Shown piece by piece: positions 1 through 8,730 of a stretch of 64,000 nucleotides of DNA; positions within the stretch are counted from its first letter, which is position 1; each line of letters begins with the position of its first letter. A program made the position numbers and the translations under genes. This stretch comes from Pseudomonadota bacterium (GTDB lineage Bacteria; Myxococcota_A; UBA796; GCA-2862545). The notes below the pieces were generated by a model. That model made no database searches. It was not told the origin of the DNA and worked only from the letters and a program-made list of their open reading frames with translations. The DNA is taken from the NCBI GenBank assembly GCA_023954855.1, contig JAGSGY010000022.1, positions 1 through 64,000 of the forward strand. The letters run 5' to 3'.

Positions 1-159
1 GACACCGATGCGGACGCGGACACCGATGCGGACGCAGACACCGATACGGACGCGGACACCGATGCGGACGCAGACACCGATGCCGATGCGGACACGGATG
101 CCGACGCAGACACCGATGCCGACGCAGACACGGATGCAGACACCGACACAGACACCGAC
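1..159 (+). repeat. In-frame D-T-D-A-D-A coding repeat (stalk)
   Basis: An 18-base unit of GAC/GAT, ACC/ACG and GCG/GCC codons is repeated in frame and encodes alternating Asp with Thr or Ala. It continues beyond the left window edge. Related tracts occur in two other genes here, at 7064-7158 and 19269-19418. Confidence 0.9.
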
Positions 160-1743
160 CCCATCCAGTGTGCGACGGTCTCGATTCAGGACCTGCCGCT
201 CATCGCCTCCGGCGACATCTGGACCTGGGACACCGGCACCAACCACGGCACGGGCTGGCGTGCGCTCGGCTTTGACGACTCGGGGTGGTCCACCGGCGCC
301 AGCGAGCTCGGCTACGGCGATTCTGATGAGACCACGCAGCTACCGGCCTCTGTGCGGGGTGAGCCGTCGTACTACTTCCGGCGTGCGGTCTACGTCGACG
401 GAGCCGCAACCTCCGCTTCGCTCGATGTGGTGTTCGATGACGGCATCGCGGTGTGGGTCAACGGAACGCCCGTGCTCGACGCCAATGTGGCGGATGGGCT
501 GGCCTACGCCGACTGGGCTTCGTCGACGTCCAGCGACAATGACACGGCCTCGGTCAATCTCGTGGATGGATTGCTCGTCGACGGCATGAACATCGTCACG
601 GCGATGGTCAAGAACCGAACCGCCGGCTCAAGCGATGTCTCGTTCGATCTGACCCTCACCGCCGATCTCGACACCTGCTCGAATGCCGGCATCACCGGCA
701 CCTACGCTCCGGTGGACTGCCCTGAACCCGGGCCACCCTCCCTCGCGTCCTCCGGTCTTCCGCTTCTACAGAGCAATCCGGGGGCGCCCATCGCCCTGTT
801 CCTCGACTTCGACGGTGGCAGCTACAGCGGAACCACCAACTACACGGGCTACGACACCGACGGTGACCTCACCACGTTCACGACTTCGGAGCAGGCCGAC
901 ATTGAGCGCGCCTGGGAGCACGTCAGTCAGTACTACGCGATGTTCGACGTCAACATCACCACTGATGACGCCGTTCGAGCGGCGTCCAATGGCTGGGCGT
1001 GGATCCTCATCACCGAGGAGGAGAGCGGCGGTCGTGCGTCGCTGTCGAGCGCCGCCGTCGGAACCCCGCCCTACGCCAGGGCCTACGTGGGGTCGAGTAC
1101 GGTTCGAGGCTCGGACCGCAGCCGCCGCATCGCCCATGAGCTCGGCCACAACATGACCCTCGAGCACAACGGTGCCTGGGACGCGGGGACCTTCTACAAG
1201 TGGGAGGACTGGTCGGGCTGGGACGGCGTCTACGGCTCGATCATGGGCGGAGGCGGCGAGGGCCAGCGCAATGGCTGGGCCATCGGCGCGAGCTCGGTGG
1301 GCAGCAGCGAGGTGCAGGACTCCATGGCCGTCATCGAGCGGCGCGTTCGCGATGTCGGTGGTGGCTCGAGTGGCTGGCGCGTGGACGACGTCGACGGATC
1401 CCCGCTGGCGATGTGTGATGACACCCACCAGCTTGTTCGCACGGCGGTGCTCGGGCATCCGCAAGATGTCGATGCGTTTGGCTTCGAGTGGCGCGGAGGC
1501 AGCGCCATGGTCGAGCTGTTCGCTCTCGAGGTGTCCTCGGTTGAAGCCGTCGTCGAGATCATCGACTCCAATCAGGCCGTCATCGGCGGGCCCGGTTTCT
1601 ACGCGGATCTCCCGGCCGGGACCTACCGCGCAAGGGTGTCCACCCGGAGCGGGCTTGCCAATGGCTACGACAAGGCAAACATCGCCCACAACCAGGATGT
1701 CGCTCGCTCGGAGCTCGGTGCCTACCGCCTGGTGATCGACTAG
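1..1743 (+). CDS. Stalked metzincin-type zinc metalloprotease (5' end outside window)
   Basis: The reading frame is open from the first base, so the signal peptide and start lie upstream. Residues 1 to about 53 are an Asp/Thr/Ala stalk. Residues about 60-220 look like a galactose-binding-type beta sandwich, with alternating strands and Trp/Gly turns. The catalytic part carries HELGHNMTLEH from about residue 379, which fits the metzincin zinc motif HExxHxxxxxH with Thr in place of the usual Gly. A Met-turn candidate, SIMGG, follows at about residue 415, a normal distance away. The closest general match I recall is reprolysin/M12-like or M72-like secreted peptidases of myxobacterial type. It is probably anchored on the surface by the stalk, as the other stalked lipoproteins here are. 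The protease class is fairly sure; the substrate is unknown. Confidence 0.8.
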   Translation, partial: DTDADADTDADADTDTDADTDADADTDADADTDADADTDADADTDADTDTDTDPIQCATVSIQDLPLIASGDIWTWDTGTNHGTGWRALGFDDSGWSTGASELGYGDSDETTQLPASVRGEPSYYFRRAVYVDGAATSASLDVVFDDGIAVWVNGTPVLDANVADGLAYADWASSTSSDNDTASVNLVDGLLVDGMNIVTAMVKNRTAGSSDVSFDLTLTADLDTCSNAGITGTYAPVDCPEPGPPSLASSGLPLLQSNPGAPIALFLDFDGGSYSGTTNYTGYDTDGDLTTFTTSEQADIERAWEHVSQYYAMFDVNITTDDAVRAASNGWAWILITEEESGGRASLSSAAVGTPPYARAYVGSSTVRGSDRSRRIAHELGHNMTLEHNGAWDAGTFYKWEDWSGWDGVYGSIMGGGGEGQRNGWAIGASSVGSSEVQDSMAVIERRVRDVGGGSSGWRVDDVDGSPLAMCDDTHQLVRTAVLGHPQDVDAFGFEWRGGSAMVELFALEVSSVEAVVEIIDSNQAVIGGPGFYADLPAGTYRARVSTRSGLANGYDKANIAHNQDVARSELGAYRLVID

Positions 1744-1771
1744 CCGCGGTTCGCCGGGCTACAAAGGCGAC

Positions 1772-2167
1772 ATGGTCAAGATTCAAGCTGCCGCAGCGGT
1801 CTTCTTCTTCGTGTTCGGCTGCATCGTGCAGGTGCTCGGCGTGCTGTGGTTCGAGCAGGTCGACGCCTGGTACGCCGACTGGGCCGTGGGTGCCGTCATC
1901 AGCGTCACCGGTGTGATTCTTGGCATCAACGCCTTTCCACAGCTCATGCAGAAGGAGTACGGATTGCAAGCTCCGGAGCCGCTGACGCTTCCCGCATACC
2001 GAAGTGCCCTCGAATCGGCGGTGCTACCGGTCTGGACCTGCAATCGCTGCAAGCTGGTCGAGTCCGGGGATGGGCTCGGGAGCTGCGTGTACTGCGACTC
2101 GTCCATGGACTTCCTGCAAGTCGACGACGAGACGGTGCGGCAGACGGCGCTGGCCGCCGCGAACTAA
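1772..2167 (+). CDS. Small membrane protein with C-terminal zinc ribbon
   Basis: 131 residues, not assigned to a family. Two hydrophobic segments (about residues 5-27 and 37-55) should form a membrane hairpin. They are followed by a soluble tail with two Cys pairs, CNRC and CVYC, about 16 residues apart, the spacing of a zinc ribbon. The gene sits 28 bases after the protease stop and may be cotranscribed with it. Its TAA stop directly abuts the stop of the converging gene at 2168. Another zinc-ribbon/membrane protein of similar flavour lies at 8088-8654. A role in envelope quality control or sensing is only a guess. Confidence 0.65.
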   Translation: MVKIQAAAAVFFFVFGCIVQVLGVLWFEQVDAWYADWAVGAVISVTGVILGINAFPQLMQKEYGLQAPEPLTLPAYRSALESAVLPVWTCNRCKLVESGDGLGSCVYCDSSMDFLQVDDETVRQTALAAAN

Positions 2168-2704
2168 CTAGGTCGCGGTTCTGCCGGCGCGCAGATGCAA
2201 GGCGAGAGCAGCTGCATCGAGCCGGAGTTGCTGGATGCGGTCAGGGCCTAGGCCAGACTCAGGATTGACGTGCAGAGAGAGGGTCTTGCCCGTGAGGGCG
2301 ACGCCATTTCCCCAGTCATCCGCCCGAAGTCCGGTGAGCAAGCCGAGCAGAGCGATCTGGACGGACTCGGTCAGGACCTTCCGCGCGTGCGCGACGTCGT
2401 TCGTGCGCACGTAGATGTGGCGATCGAAGGTGGGGTCCCCAACTTCGACCTCGTCCACGAGCCACTTCAGAGCCTTGTGGCGCCAGAGCTCAGGAACGCA
2501 CTTCAGCTCGAAGTCGGCGGCCAGACCGGGGACGTGAAGACTCGCGCTCCACGCCATCCGGCCCGCTTCCCACTCGACGGCGAAGCCCCGCTCGATGAGG
2601 GTGTCGCGGGGATCGACCGATGCGCAGTGGTCGCAGATCGACAGCCCAGAGACGCGATTCAAGGCGCCGGAGGGCGTTTCGACTTGGCATAGGGCACAAC
2701 GCAA
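2168..2704 (-). CDS. Hypothetical protein with N-terminal zinc-binding Cys cluster
   Basis: 178 residues starting at a TTG that has GAGGT about 6 bases upstream. The first 30 residues contain CALC and CDHC, a four-Cys zinc knuckle; keeping the first pair requires this TTG start. The rest is a mixed alpha/beta soluble domain with no motif I recognise. No signal peptide or membrane segment is visible. It is the last gene of a minus-strand run and begins 3 bases after the stop of the 904-residue gene, so the two are almost certainly cotranscribed. Function unknown. Confidence 0.6.
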   Translation of the reverse strand: MRCALCQVETPSGALNRVSGLSICDHCASVDPRDTLIERGFAVEWEAGRMAWSASLHVPGLAADFELKCVPELWRHKALKWLVDEVEVGDPTFDRHIYVRTNDVAHARKVLTESVQIALLGLLTGLRADDWGNGVALTGKTLSLHVNPESGLGPDRIQQLRLDAAALALHLRAGRTAT

Positions 2705-2707
2705 TCG

Positions 2708-5422
2708 CTACCTCTTGGAATGGCCGTTGAGCGGCCATTGTGCCGCGAACTCGAGCAGCGCCGAGATCCGTAGGCCCTCATCGGGGCTGAGCGACGCGCG
2801 ACCGAGCAAGGCCACCGCTCCGTCCTCCTCGAAGGTCTTCACTTGCTCAAGGCTCGTGGTCGAGGCTCTCAAGATCGCCGCGATGGCTGCGCGAAGGTCA
2901 CCGACGAGCAAGAGACCGACGCGATCGGCGTGCAAGCGAAACTGGAGAGCGGCACCCTTCAGGCCCTCGCGGCCGATGCCCGAGTCGTCTTCGCTGCCCG
3001 TGCCGAACCAGCCGATCACCGGGGTCGCGACGCTTGTGGCTTTGTCGAGTGTGGAGCGCGCGGTGAACACCTTTCGGGACAGGCGGAGCACGGTCTGCAG
3101 CTTTGCGATCTGGTCCACGCCTGGGACGAGCGTGAGGAGGTCGACCACGTTCTCGGCGGTGCCCGCGTACTCGCCGAAGGCGGCGTAGACAGAGGTACTG
3201 GTACCGACCAGGCTCGAGTCAAACGCGAGGAGCGGGTGGGCGCACTTGAGGTGGACCAGCTCGATGGCCATCGCGATTGCGAGCGCCTCGTCGTCGAGCT
3301 GGCGAGGTCCGTCGCGCAGGTGTTCGACGCCGATCAGCAGCACCGGCGGAGACACCGGCCATGCCGACAGACCCCAGGCGGCATCGCCCCTGTAGATGCG
3401 CGTCTCGGGCACGGCGAGGTCGAGCGCGGCACAGACGCGAGTGAGCACAGCGTGTTCCCGTGGCCATTCCTCCGCGGACATGCGCTCGAGGCCTCGGATG
3501 AGCGTTGTGCGCTCGGGCGGGTCCTTGGTGTCGACGCGCGTGCGGACGTTGTCCAGCCAGCCGACGCCGCCTGGGTGCAGTGCGTCGAGCTCGTCCTCGT
3601 CGAACTGGGTGACCAGGGGGCTGTGGGCGGTGTCGACTTCTGGCGTAAGCACCGTCCACAGATGGGTCCACCAGGTGGCCAGGGCGGGGGGCAGGTCGAC
3701 GCCCGGGCAGTCCAAGGCTTGACGGTAGGCCTCTGGGTGCAAGAAGTCGCCGCGAATGGCTTGGTGTAGGGCCTCGCGCGCCTGTTCTTGGTCGTCTGCG
3801 AGGGCGTAGAGGCGGCCAATGTCAATCCACCGCGGAAAGCGGAGGTCTTCGGAACCCCGTGCATCGTCGAGTTCAGCACCGGTCTCGAGGACCTCAGCGG
3901 CGCGCTTGGGATCGTCGAGCTCATGCTCGAGCAGATGGGCCCAAGCATCGCGTGCGTCTCGGTCTTCGGGGACGAGGGCCAACAGCAACGCGTACAGGCG
4001 CGAGCGCGACTCGCCGGTCGCGAGGGCAACGACCTGGCGGACTGCCGCTGGGGGAAGCGCAATCCAGTCCTGGATCAGCGGATCGACCCCAAGGGCCTCG
4101 GTCCAATGTGCGCTGGCGCCCTCTGGATTGCCGTCGGTCCACGCCCACTCGGCGAGTTGCCAGTGGTCTCGGCCGGAGGCGTCGAGGCTCACCGCGAGCT
4201 TGAGGGCGGCGTTCGCCTCCTCGTTCCTGGAGGCTTCGCGCCAGGACGCGGAACAGGCCCGCCAGGCATCGGCAGCCTTGTCGCTACCCGCCTGGGTCAG
4301 CGCACACGCCCAGACTTCGGAGATGCCGCTGGGGGGCCAGGCAAGTCCGGCCGGAGGGGTCGCATCGTCGAGTGCGGCGAGACGGTCGCGCAGTGCGGCG
4401 CCGACACGCGACCAATCCAGGCTCGCGCGGTTCGCGGCCTTGCGAAGCGGCTGGTTGTGCGCCCGCCAGTGGGCCTGACCGTGGTCGAGTTCGGTATCGG
4501 GGTGCGCCACCAGGTGGGCGGCGAGGGCGCTAACGGCGGACGACGCCTGGTCGGTCGCCAGCAGGAGCTGGGCCACGTCGGCGAGGAACGCGCCAGGACG
4601 GCCGAGGTAGAGGGCTTCGTCCCAGATCAGCAAGGCTCGCTTGGGATCCCCGCGCTCGAGGGCGACAGCCGCGGCGGTTTCCCAACGGGTCTTCGAGGCG
4701 TACAGCCGGTCCAGAGTCGCGAGCTCATCCCCGCTGATGAGGGGCCCCGGCAGGCTTCGGCGGTTGAGCTGCAGCGTGTCCCGACCCGTTCGCCGCGAGG
4801 TCCATGCGAAGGAATCTGCCGGCTCGACGAACAGCTCACCCCACTCTGCGCGCGCGGCGAGCACCAGACGCTGGTCCGAGAGCAACAGCAGCAGCGGCTC
4901 GCGTACCACCGTGCCGTTGCGGTGGTTGAAGGGGTGGGTTGCCGCTGTCTCGAATCCGAAGAGCCAGCGTTCATCGGCCTCAGCGGGAAGCTCGGGCGCG
5001 ACCCAGTCCGGGATGCCCAGGGCTCCGCGGGCGCGGTCCCCACGGGGCTTCCCAAGCGGGACAGACCCAACGACGCGCTCGCCTCCGTCCCCGACGGAAG
5101 CGAAGCGTTCGACCAGAGTGGCCGCGGCCGGTCGTGACCCCGCGCGTAGCGGTAGGTGCCAGGTGCCGACGCGCAGTCCGTCGCGGGTCCAGCCCTTGAG
5201 CAGCTCCACCTCTGTCGGCGAACCCCAGGCTTCATGCCAGGCATGCTCGGTATCGGCCGCCGCGACCCAGCAGCGGCGATCGGTGGCGATGACCCAGATC
5301 GGTCGCTCGACCTCACTTCCATCGGCATCTACGAAGACGTGCACGCCCGAGGTCAGGAGCGTGGTCGCTGGCGTCTCGCCGGCGTCGAGGATGGGCTTGA
5401 GCAGCGCGGGGTCGAGGGCCAT
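2708..5422 (-). CDS. Large TPR-like protein with degenerate M48-type peptidase domain
   Basis: 904 residues, predicted cytoplasmic. Two N-terminal segments (about 35-115 and 150-230) share a pattern resembling bacterial PH-like domains, for example the strands WVIATDRRCWVAA and LLLLLSDQRLVLAA. A long helical middle (about 235-590) has TPR-like spacing of Ala and aromatic residues. The C-terminal third resembles the M48 peptidase core: PVLLIGVEHL precedes IELVHLKCAH at about residues 715-727, where active M48 enzymes have HExxH. The first His is replaced by Ile, so this should be a pseudopeptidase. It sits between a membrane protein upstream and a zinc-knuckle protein downstream on one strand, suggesting a three-gene unit. 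Annotation as an active protease would be wrong. Confidence 0.7.
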   Translation of the reverse strand: MALDPALLKPILDAGETPATTLLTSGVHVFVDADGSEVERPIWVIATDRRCWVAAADTEHAWHEAWGSPTEVELLKGWTRDGLRVGTWHLPLRAGSRPAAATLVERFASVGDGGERVVGSVPLGKPRGDRARGALGIPDWVAPELPAEADERWLFGFETAATHPFNHRNGTVVREPLLLLLSDQRLVLAARAEWGELFVEPADSFAWTSRRTGRDTLQLNRRSLPGPLISGDELATLDRLYASKTRWETAAAVALERGDPKRALLIWDEALYLGRPGAFLADVAQLLLATDQASSAVSALAAHLVAHPDTELDHGQAHWRAHNQPLRKAANRASLDWSRVGAALRDRLAALDDATPPAGLAWPPSGISEVWACALTQAGSDKAADAWRACSASWREASRNEEANAALKLAVSLDASGRDHWQLAEWAWTDGNPEGASAHWTEALGVDPLIQDWIALPPAAVRQVVALATGESRSRLYALLLALVPEDRDARDAWAHLLEHELDDPKRAAEVLETGAELDDARGSEDLRFPRWIDIGRLYALADDQEQAREALHQAIRGDFLHPEAYRQALDCPGVDLPPALATWWTHLWTVLTPEVDTAHSPLVTQFDEDELDALHPGGVGWLDNVRTRVDTKDPPERTTLIRGLERMSAEEWPREHAVLTRVCAALDLAVPETRIYRGDAAWGLSAWPVSPPVLLIGVEHLRDGPRQLDDEALAIAMAIELVHLKCAHPLLAFDSSLVGTSTSVYAAFGEYAGTAENVVDLLTLVPGVDQIAKLQTVLRLSRKVFTARSTLDKATSVATPVIGWFGTGSEDDSGIGREGLKGAALQFRLHADRVGLLLVGDLRAAIAAILRASTTSLEQVKTFEEDGAVALLGRASLSPDEGLRISALLEFAAQWPLNGHSKR

Positions 5423-5447
5423 GTCGGTGTGTAACTAGCGGGTCTGT

Positions 5448-5461
5448 CGGCGCTAGCGCCG
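5448..5461. other. 14-base perfect palindrome at an operon junction
   Basis: CGGCGCTAGCGCCG is perfectly self-complementary and spans the stop codon of the 438-residue membrane gene, just upstream of the 904-residue gene. It could form a short RNA stem that tunes downstream expression, or be incidental to a GC-rich stop region. Confidence 0.35.
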
Positions 5462-6769
5462 GAAGGTGACGTAGACGGTGTAGGCGAGCTGAGTGAGGGT
5501 GAAGAGCACCGTCGGAACGAGCGCGAGGCTTCCGAAGGTGTGGGTCATCCACAACAACAAAAACCCGAGAGCCACCCGCTCGGCTGGGTGGGGTGGAGGC
5601 TCGCTGAGGGTCCAGGTGGCGCCGCTCTGCTCGCCGAACACGGTCAGCTCCTCTCCGCAGGGCTGGGGCCTAAAGCGAACGGTCGCGTCGGGGTCGTCCT
5701 TCAGCTGGGGAGGGGCGATCGCGGGGTAGGGGTCGTCGAGCGGAGTCGTCCCGCCGTCTTCCCAGAGCGCGCCCTTCGTCCAGGTGCCGCTCTCGCTCCA
5801 TGCGTGGGTGGTGAGGTGGGTGAGTCCCTTGCCTTCGAGCTGAAGGGTTGTGGCTCCGTCGACCAAGCGCACGCCATCTGCGAGCTTCACGCGCTTTACC
5901 GGGGTGCGCTCCGGGTCCGTCCACGAGGTCTCGAGCCCCAGGGCGCAGATCGCATCGCCGGTGATGGGGTCGCGCATGGGGGAGTCGGACTGCAGCGTTC
6001 CGGTCACCGAGGCCGCGCGCATATCGGAGGCCAGGCCGGCAGTGGTCACCACGACAGGCAGGGCTTGAAGAGACGCCGCGATCAGGGCGGTGGCGGCCAT
6101 CGACGGCAGCACCCAGCGAATGAAGCGCTTCGAGCCGAAGAGCACGGTGTCGCGGAAGCGGTCAAGGCCGTAGGTCAGCTGTTGGACCGCAGGAAGAGCC
6201 GCGGCCATGGCCTCTTTGCTGACCGGGACGTCCGCGCTCCCCATCGAGCGAACCAGCCGCTGCTCCGCCCAGCTCGCCAGTCCGCTGAACAACGGTGCGA
6301 GCAGCCACGAGAACCAGCCTCCCTGTGCCTGCTCGAGCAGCACCGGTCGAATCGCATCCTCGAACACCGCGTGGACGAGCTCCTCGGGGCTAGGCGGCTC
6401 CTCTTCGCCCGCGGCCATCGCCTCGAGCTCGGGGACGACGTCCGTGCAGAGTTCGAGGATCAACTCGACGACTCGAGTGCCGTGGAACAGCTTCCGGCGT
6501 GCGAGGGTCCAGGTGGCGAGCGTGGATGAGAGCTCCAGCGCGACAAGGCCGACACAGACGAGTGCGCCGACGAGAATCACCGAGGTCGCGCTGTGAAGCA
6601 TGAGCGCGACCATTGCCCAGGCGACGAAGATGGCGCCGCCGACCCACGCGGCGAAGCGGCCGACATCGGAGGGCTCGACGAGAGCCGCGGACAGGTGCTC
6701 TCCAAGCTCAGCGCGTGCCTGCTGCCGGCGTAGGGGGTTGTTCTCCACGGGGCCTTCGCTCAAGTCCAT
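5453..6769 (-). CDS. Membrane protein of unknown function
   Basis: 438 residues starting at an ATG with GGAGG four bases upstream. Two hydrophobic helices near residues 40-85 are followed by an amphipathic helical region (90-205), another hydrophobic helix at about 215-240, a soluble segment of about 130 residues, and two helices at the C-terminus (about 388-430). The soluble part carries few motifs; two Cys residues may pair if it lies outside the cytoplasm. It is the first gene of a minus-strand group with the M48-like pseudopeptidase and the zinc-knuckle protein, which hints at a shared envelope complex. No family recognised. Confidence 0.65.
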   Translation of the reverse strand: MDLSEGPVENNPLRRQQARAELGEHLSAALVEPSDVGRFAAWVGGAIFVAWAMVALMLHSATSVILVGALVCVGLVALELSSTLATWTLARRKLFHGTRVVELILELCTDVVPELEAMAAGEEEPPSPEELVHAVFEDAIRPVLLEQAQGGWFSWLLAPLFSGLASWAEQRLVRSMGSADVPVSKEAMAAALPAVQQLTYGLDRFRDTVLFGSKRFIRWVLPSMAATALIAASLQALPVVVTTAGLASDMRAASVTGTLQSDSPMRDPITGDAICALGLETSWTDPERTPVKRVKLADGVRLVDGATTLQLEGKGLTHLTTHAWSESGTWTKGALWEDGGTTPLDDPYPAIAPPQLKDDPDATVRFRPQPCGEELTVFGEQSGATWTLSEPPPHPAERVALGFLLLWMTHTFGSLALVPTVLFTLTQLAYTVYVTFRR

Positions 6770-6827
6770 CCATCCTCCGGGCTCCTCATAGGCACGAGCT
6801 GTCGCGACTCAAGCGGGCGGGGGTGTT

Positions 6828-6843
6828 TGTGACCCAGGTCACG
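6828..6843. promoter_or_regulatory. CRP/FNR-like operator candidate
   Basis: TGTGA-CCCAGG-TCACG lies in the 130-base divergent gap between the membrane gene starting at 6769 and the lipoprotein starting at 6900. It matches the CRP-family pattern TGTGA-N6-TCACA with one mismatch, and its core GTGACC-CA-GGTCAC is a perfect inverted repeat. No regulator gene is nearby, so the protein that binds it is unknown. Confidence 0.45.
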
Positions 6844-6899
6844 GCTCGGCTGACTCGACGAAGGCTGGAGCCGGCGCGTAGACTGAGACCGGAGGTTGT

Positions 6900-8087
6900 A
6901 TGCGTTGGACCCTTCTGCTCCTGCTTGTCGCGTGCCAGGTCGAATCCGAGAGGGTTGAAGGCGTGTTTCCCGGCGAGTGCACGGACGACGCGGACAATGA
7001 CGCGGACGGGCTGTTCGACTGCAACGACCCGGACTGCTCCGGCTCCATGGCCTGCTCGGAAGCAGATACCGACACGGACACGGACACGGACACGGACACG
7101 GACGCCGACACCGACACCGACACGGACACCGACACCGACACGGACGCCGACGCCGACAGCGGGATGGACCCCTGCGCGCTCAACAGCGTGAACTCGGTGT
7201 TTCCGAGTGATGGAGCGACGGACGTCTACTACCGGACCGCCATCGAAGCGCGGCTCGACGACGACGATGCCACTGCGAGCATCGCTCTGCGAGACCCGAG
7301 CGGCCCGGTGGCCGGCGTGGTGTCCGTCGATGGAGACCGGATCAGCTTTGTGCCCGACGCCGCTCTGGATGCCTCCACCGCCTACGACGTCACCATCACC
7401 TATGCACCGTCGTGTTCCGTGGTGACCGGGTTCACGACCTCTGAGGTCGGTGCCACGACCCAGGCCTCGCGCATCAACGGCCGGGTGTACTCGGTCGACC
7501 TCGAGTCGGGCCGCTTCGTTCGACCGGAGGGAGTGGGGTCGCTGCTTGGCAAGTACCTGGGCGACGCAAATCTCTACCTCTCGGTGCAGTCTGCCACGGC
7601 GAACGAACTCGGACTTCTGCTCGCCAGGGGCGACACGACGGCACCCACCGTACAGGACCACTGTGTGCCGACGACCGACTTCGCCCCGGCGGACTTCTCG
7701 GCCAATCCCTACTTCTCGGCATCGGCGAGCGGACCCGTCCAGCTGTCGATGGAGGGTAGCGATGTGAGCATCGACGACGTCGTGATCTCGGGGGCCTTCA
7801 CGACCGATGGCACTGAGATTGTGGGCGGTGTGTTCTCGGGGACGATCGACACCCGGTCGATGGTTGACCTCATCGAACCTGGAGCAGAGCCCGACGCCAT
7901 CTGCGAGCTCGCGGCGTCCATTGGGGTGAACTGCATCCCTTGCGCAGGCGGGGGCAATTACTGTCTCGACCTGTTCGTCGATAGCCTCACCATGCCTTCG
8001 GTCTCCACCGCGGTCGTGCCGGTGAGCACTTCGGACGTCTGCGCCGTGTACGCGAGCGAGTGCCCGGACGAGTGCACTGCGCGGTAG
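6900..8087 (+). CDS. Stalked lipoprotein with bacterial Ig-like domain
   Basis: 395 residues. A very short signal peptide ends in the lipobox LLVAC, with Cys at residue 12. Next comes an acidic Cys motif (GEC...DGLFDC...DPDC...MAC, about residues 22-50), a calcium- or metal-binding style insert common in myxobacterial lipoproteins. A Thr/Asp stalk follows (about 55-86). Residues about 97-180 look like a Big_5-type Ig fold: it begins with a 'sVfPsdGAtdV' pattern and ends with a 'sTaYdVtItY' strand. The C-terminal 200 residues are unassigned and contain several Cys that may form disulfides. GGAGG lies four bases before the ATG. Its stop directly abuts that of the converging gene at 8088. Likely an exported, lipid-anchored surface protein. 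Confidence 0.75.
   Translation: MRWTLLLLLVACQVESERVEGVFPGECTDDADNDADGLFDCNDPDCSGSMACSEADTDTDTDTDTDTDADTDTDTDTDTDTDADADSGMDPCALNSVNSVFPSDGATDVYYRTAIEARLDDDDATASIALRDPSGPVAGVVSVDGDRISFVPDAALDASTAYDVTITYAPSCSVVTGFTTSEVGATTQASRINGRVYSVDLESGRFVRPEGVGSLLGKYLGDANLYLSVQSATANELGLLLARGDTTAPTVQDHCVPTTDFAPADFSANPYFSASASGPVQLSMEGSDVSIDDVVISGAFTTDGTEIVGGVFSGTIDTRSMVDLIEPGAEPDAICELAASIGVNCIPCAGGGNYCLDLFVDSLTMPSVSTAVVPVSTSDVCAVYASECPDECTAR
7064..7158 (+). repeat. In-frame Asp-Thr/Ala coding repeat (stalk)
   Basis: A six-base GAC-ACN unit, in places GAC-GCC, is repeated about 15 times inside the lipoprotein gene and encodes the stalk between the N-terminal Cys motif and the Ig-like domain. It is the same kind of tract as at 1-159 and 19269-19418. 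Confidence 0.9.
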
Positions 8088-8654
8088 TTAGCCGCCCAGC
8101 GCGAGTGCCATTCCCACTGCGGCTCCCGTGGCCGAGCCCACGCCAGAGAGCATGCCGGCGACGGCCAGCGCCGTGTGGCCGATGGGTGCGGCCTGGACTT
8201 CGGCATCGCTATGGCGCGCCAGGTCGGCATCGAGAGTGATGCCGTTGAGAAAGGTTCCCCACAGACTGAAGGCGAACAGCACGCTCGAGAGCATGAACAG
8301 GGCGATCAGGTACTTCACGCTCCACCCATCCTGACGAACCAATGCGAGTACTCCGGCCACGAGCCCCCAGGTCGGAAGTCCCGACAGCGCCAGCACCATC
8401 CGCTGGACGAGGGTCGCCGGCGCGAGGGCTGCGGAGACCTCGAGCGCACCAAAGCACTGAAAGCACCGGGCCCCGGTCGCTGTCGTGTACGCGTCGATGA
8501 CGCTGTCTCCACAGGCTCCGCACGTCGAGGCGACGCTCGTTGCCCGACGCCATGCTGCCTGCCGCCGTCCCTCCCGGAGGCGCTCGCGCCGCGCGGTCCT
8601 CTGTGCTGCCTCCCGATCGACCCTTCTCGCCGCACGCTCCCAGCCGACGGACAC
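8088..8654 (-). CDS. Zinc-ribbon membrane protein
   Basis: 188 residues from the GTG at 8654, chosen because AAGGAGG lies at ideal distance upstream. An earlier GTG at 8684 lacks such a site. The N-terminus is strongly basic (many Arg), followed by a ribbon with CGAC and CFQC about 16 residues apart, then four hydrophobic segments, the last Gly/Ala-rich. This is the reverse order of the 131-residue protein at 1772, where membrane segments precede the ribbon. Function unknown; I would expect it in the inner membrane with the ribbon in the cytoplasm. Confidence 0.65.
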   Translation of the reverse strand: MSVGWERAARRVDREAAQRTARRERLREGRRQAAWRRATSVASTCGACGDSVIDAYTTATGARCFQCFGALEVSAALAPATLVQRMVLALSGLPTWGLVAGVLALVRQDGWSVKYLIALFMLSSVLFAFSLWGTFLNGITLDADLARHSDAEVQAAPIGHTALAVAGMLSGVGSATGAAVGMALALGG

Positions 8655-8730
8655 CTGACCTCCTTGTCCGAAGAAGGTCGGCACTGGCCCACCGCGGTCA
8701 AGATGAAATCGACTGCGAGAGTACCGATTG

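Noticed and set aside
766-1689. 307-residue minus-strand frame opposite the metzincin gene
   Set aside because: Shadow of a gene with clear zinc-protease motifs on the plus strand.
3788-5137. 449-residue plus-strand frame opposite the M48-like gene
   Set aside because: Antisense shadow with Gly/Arg/Val bias; the minus strand has recognisable M48-like and TPR-like features and operon structure.
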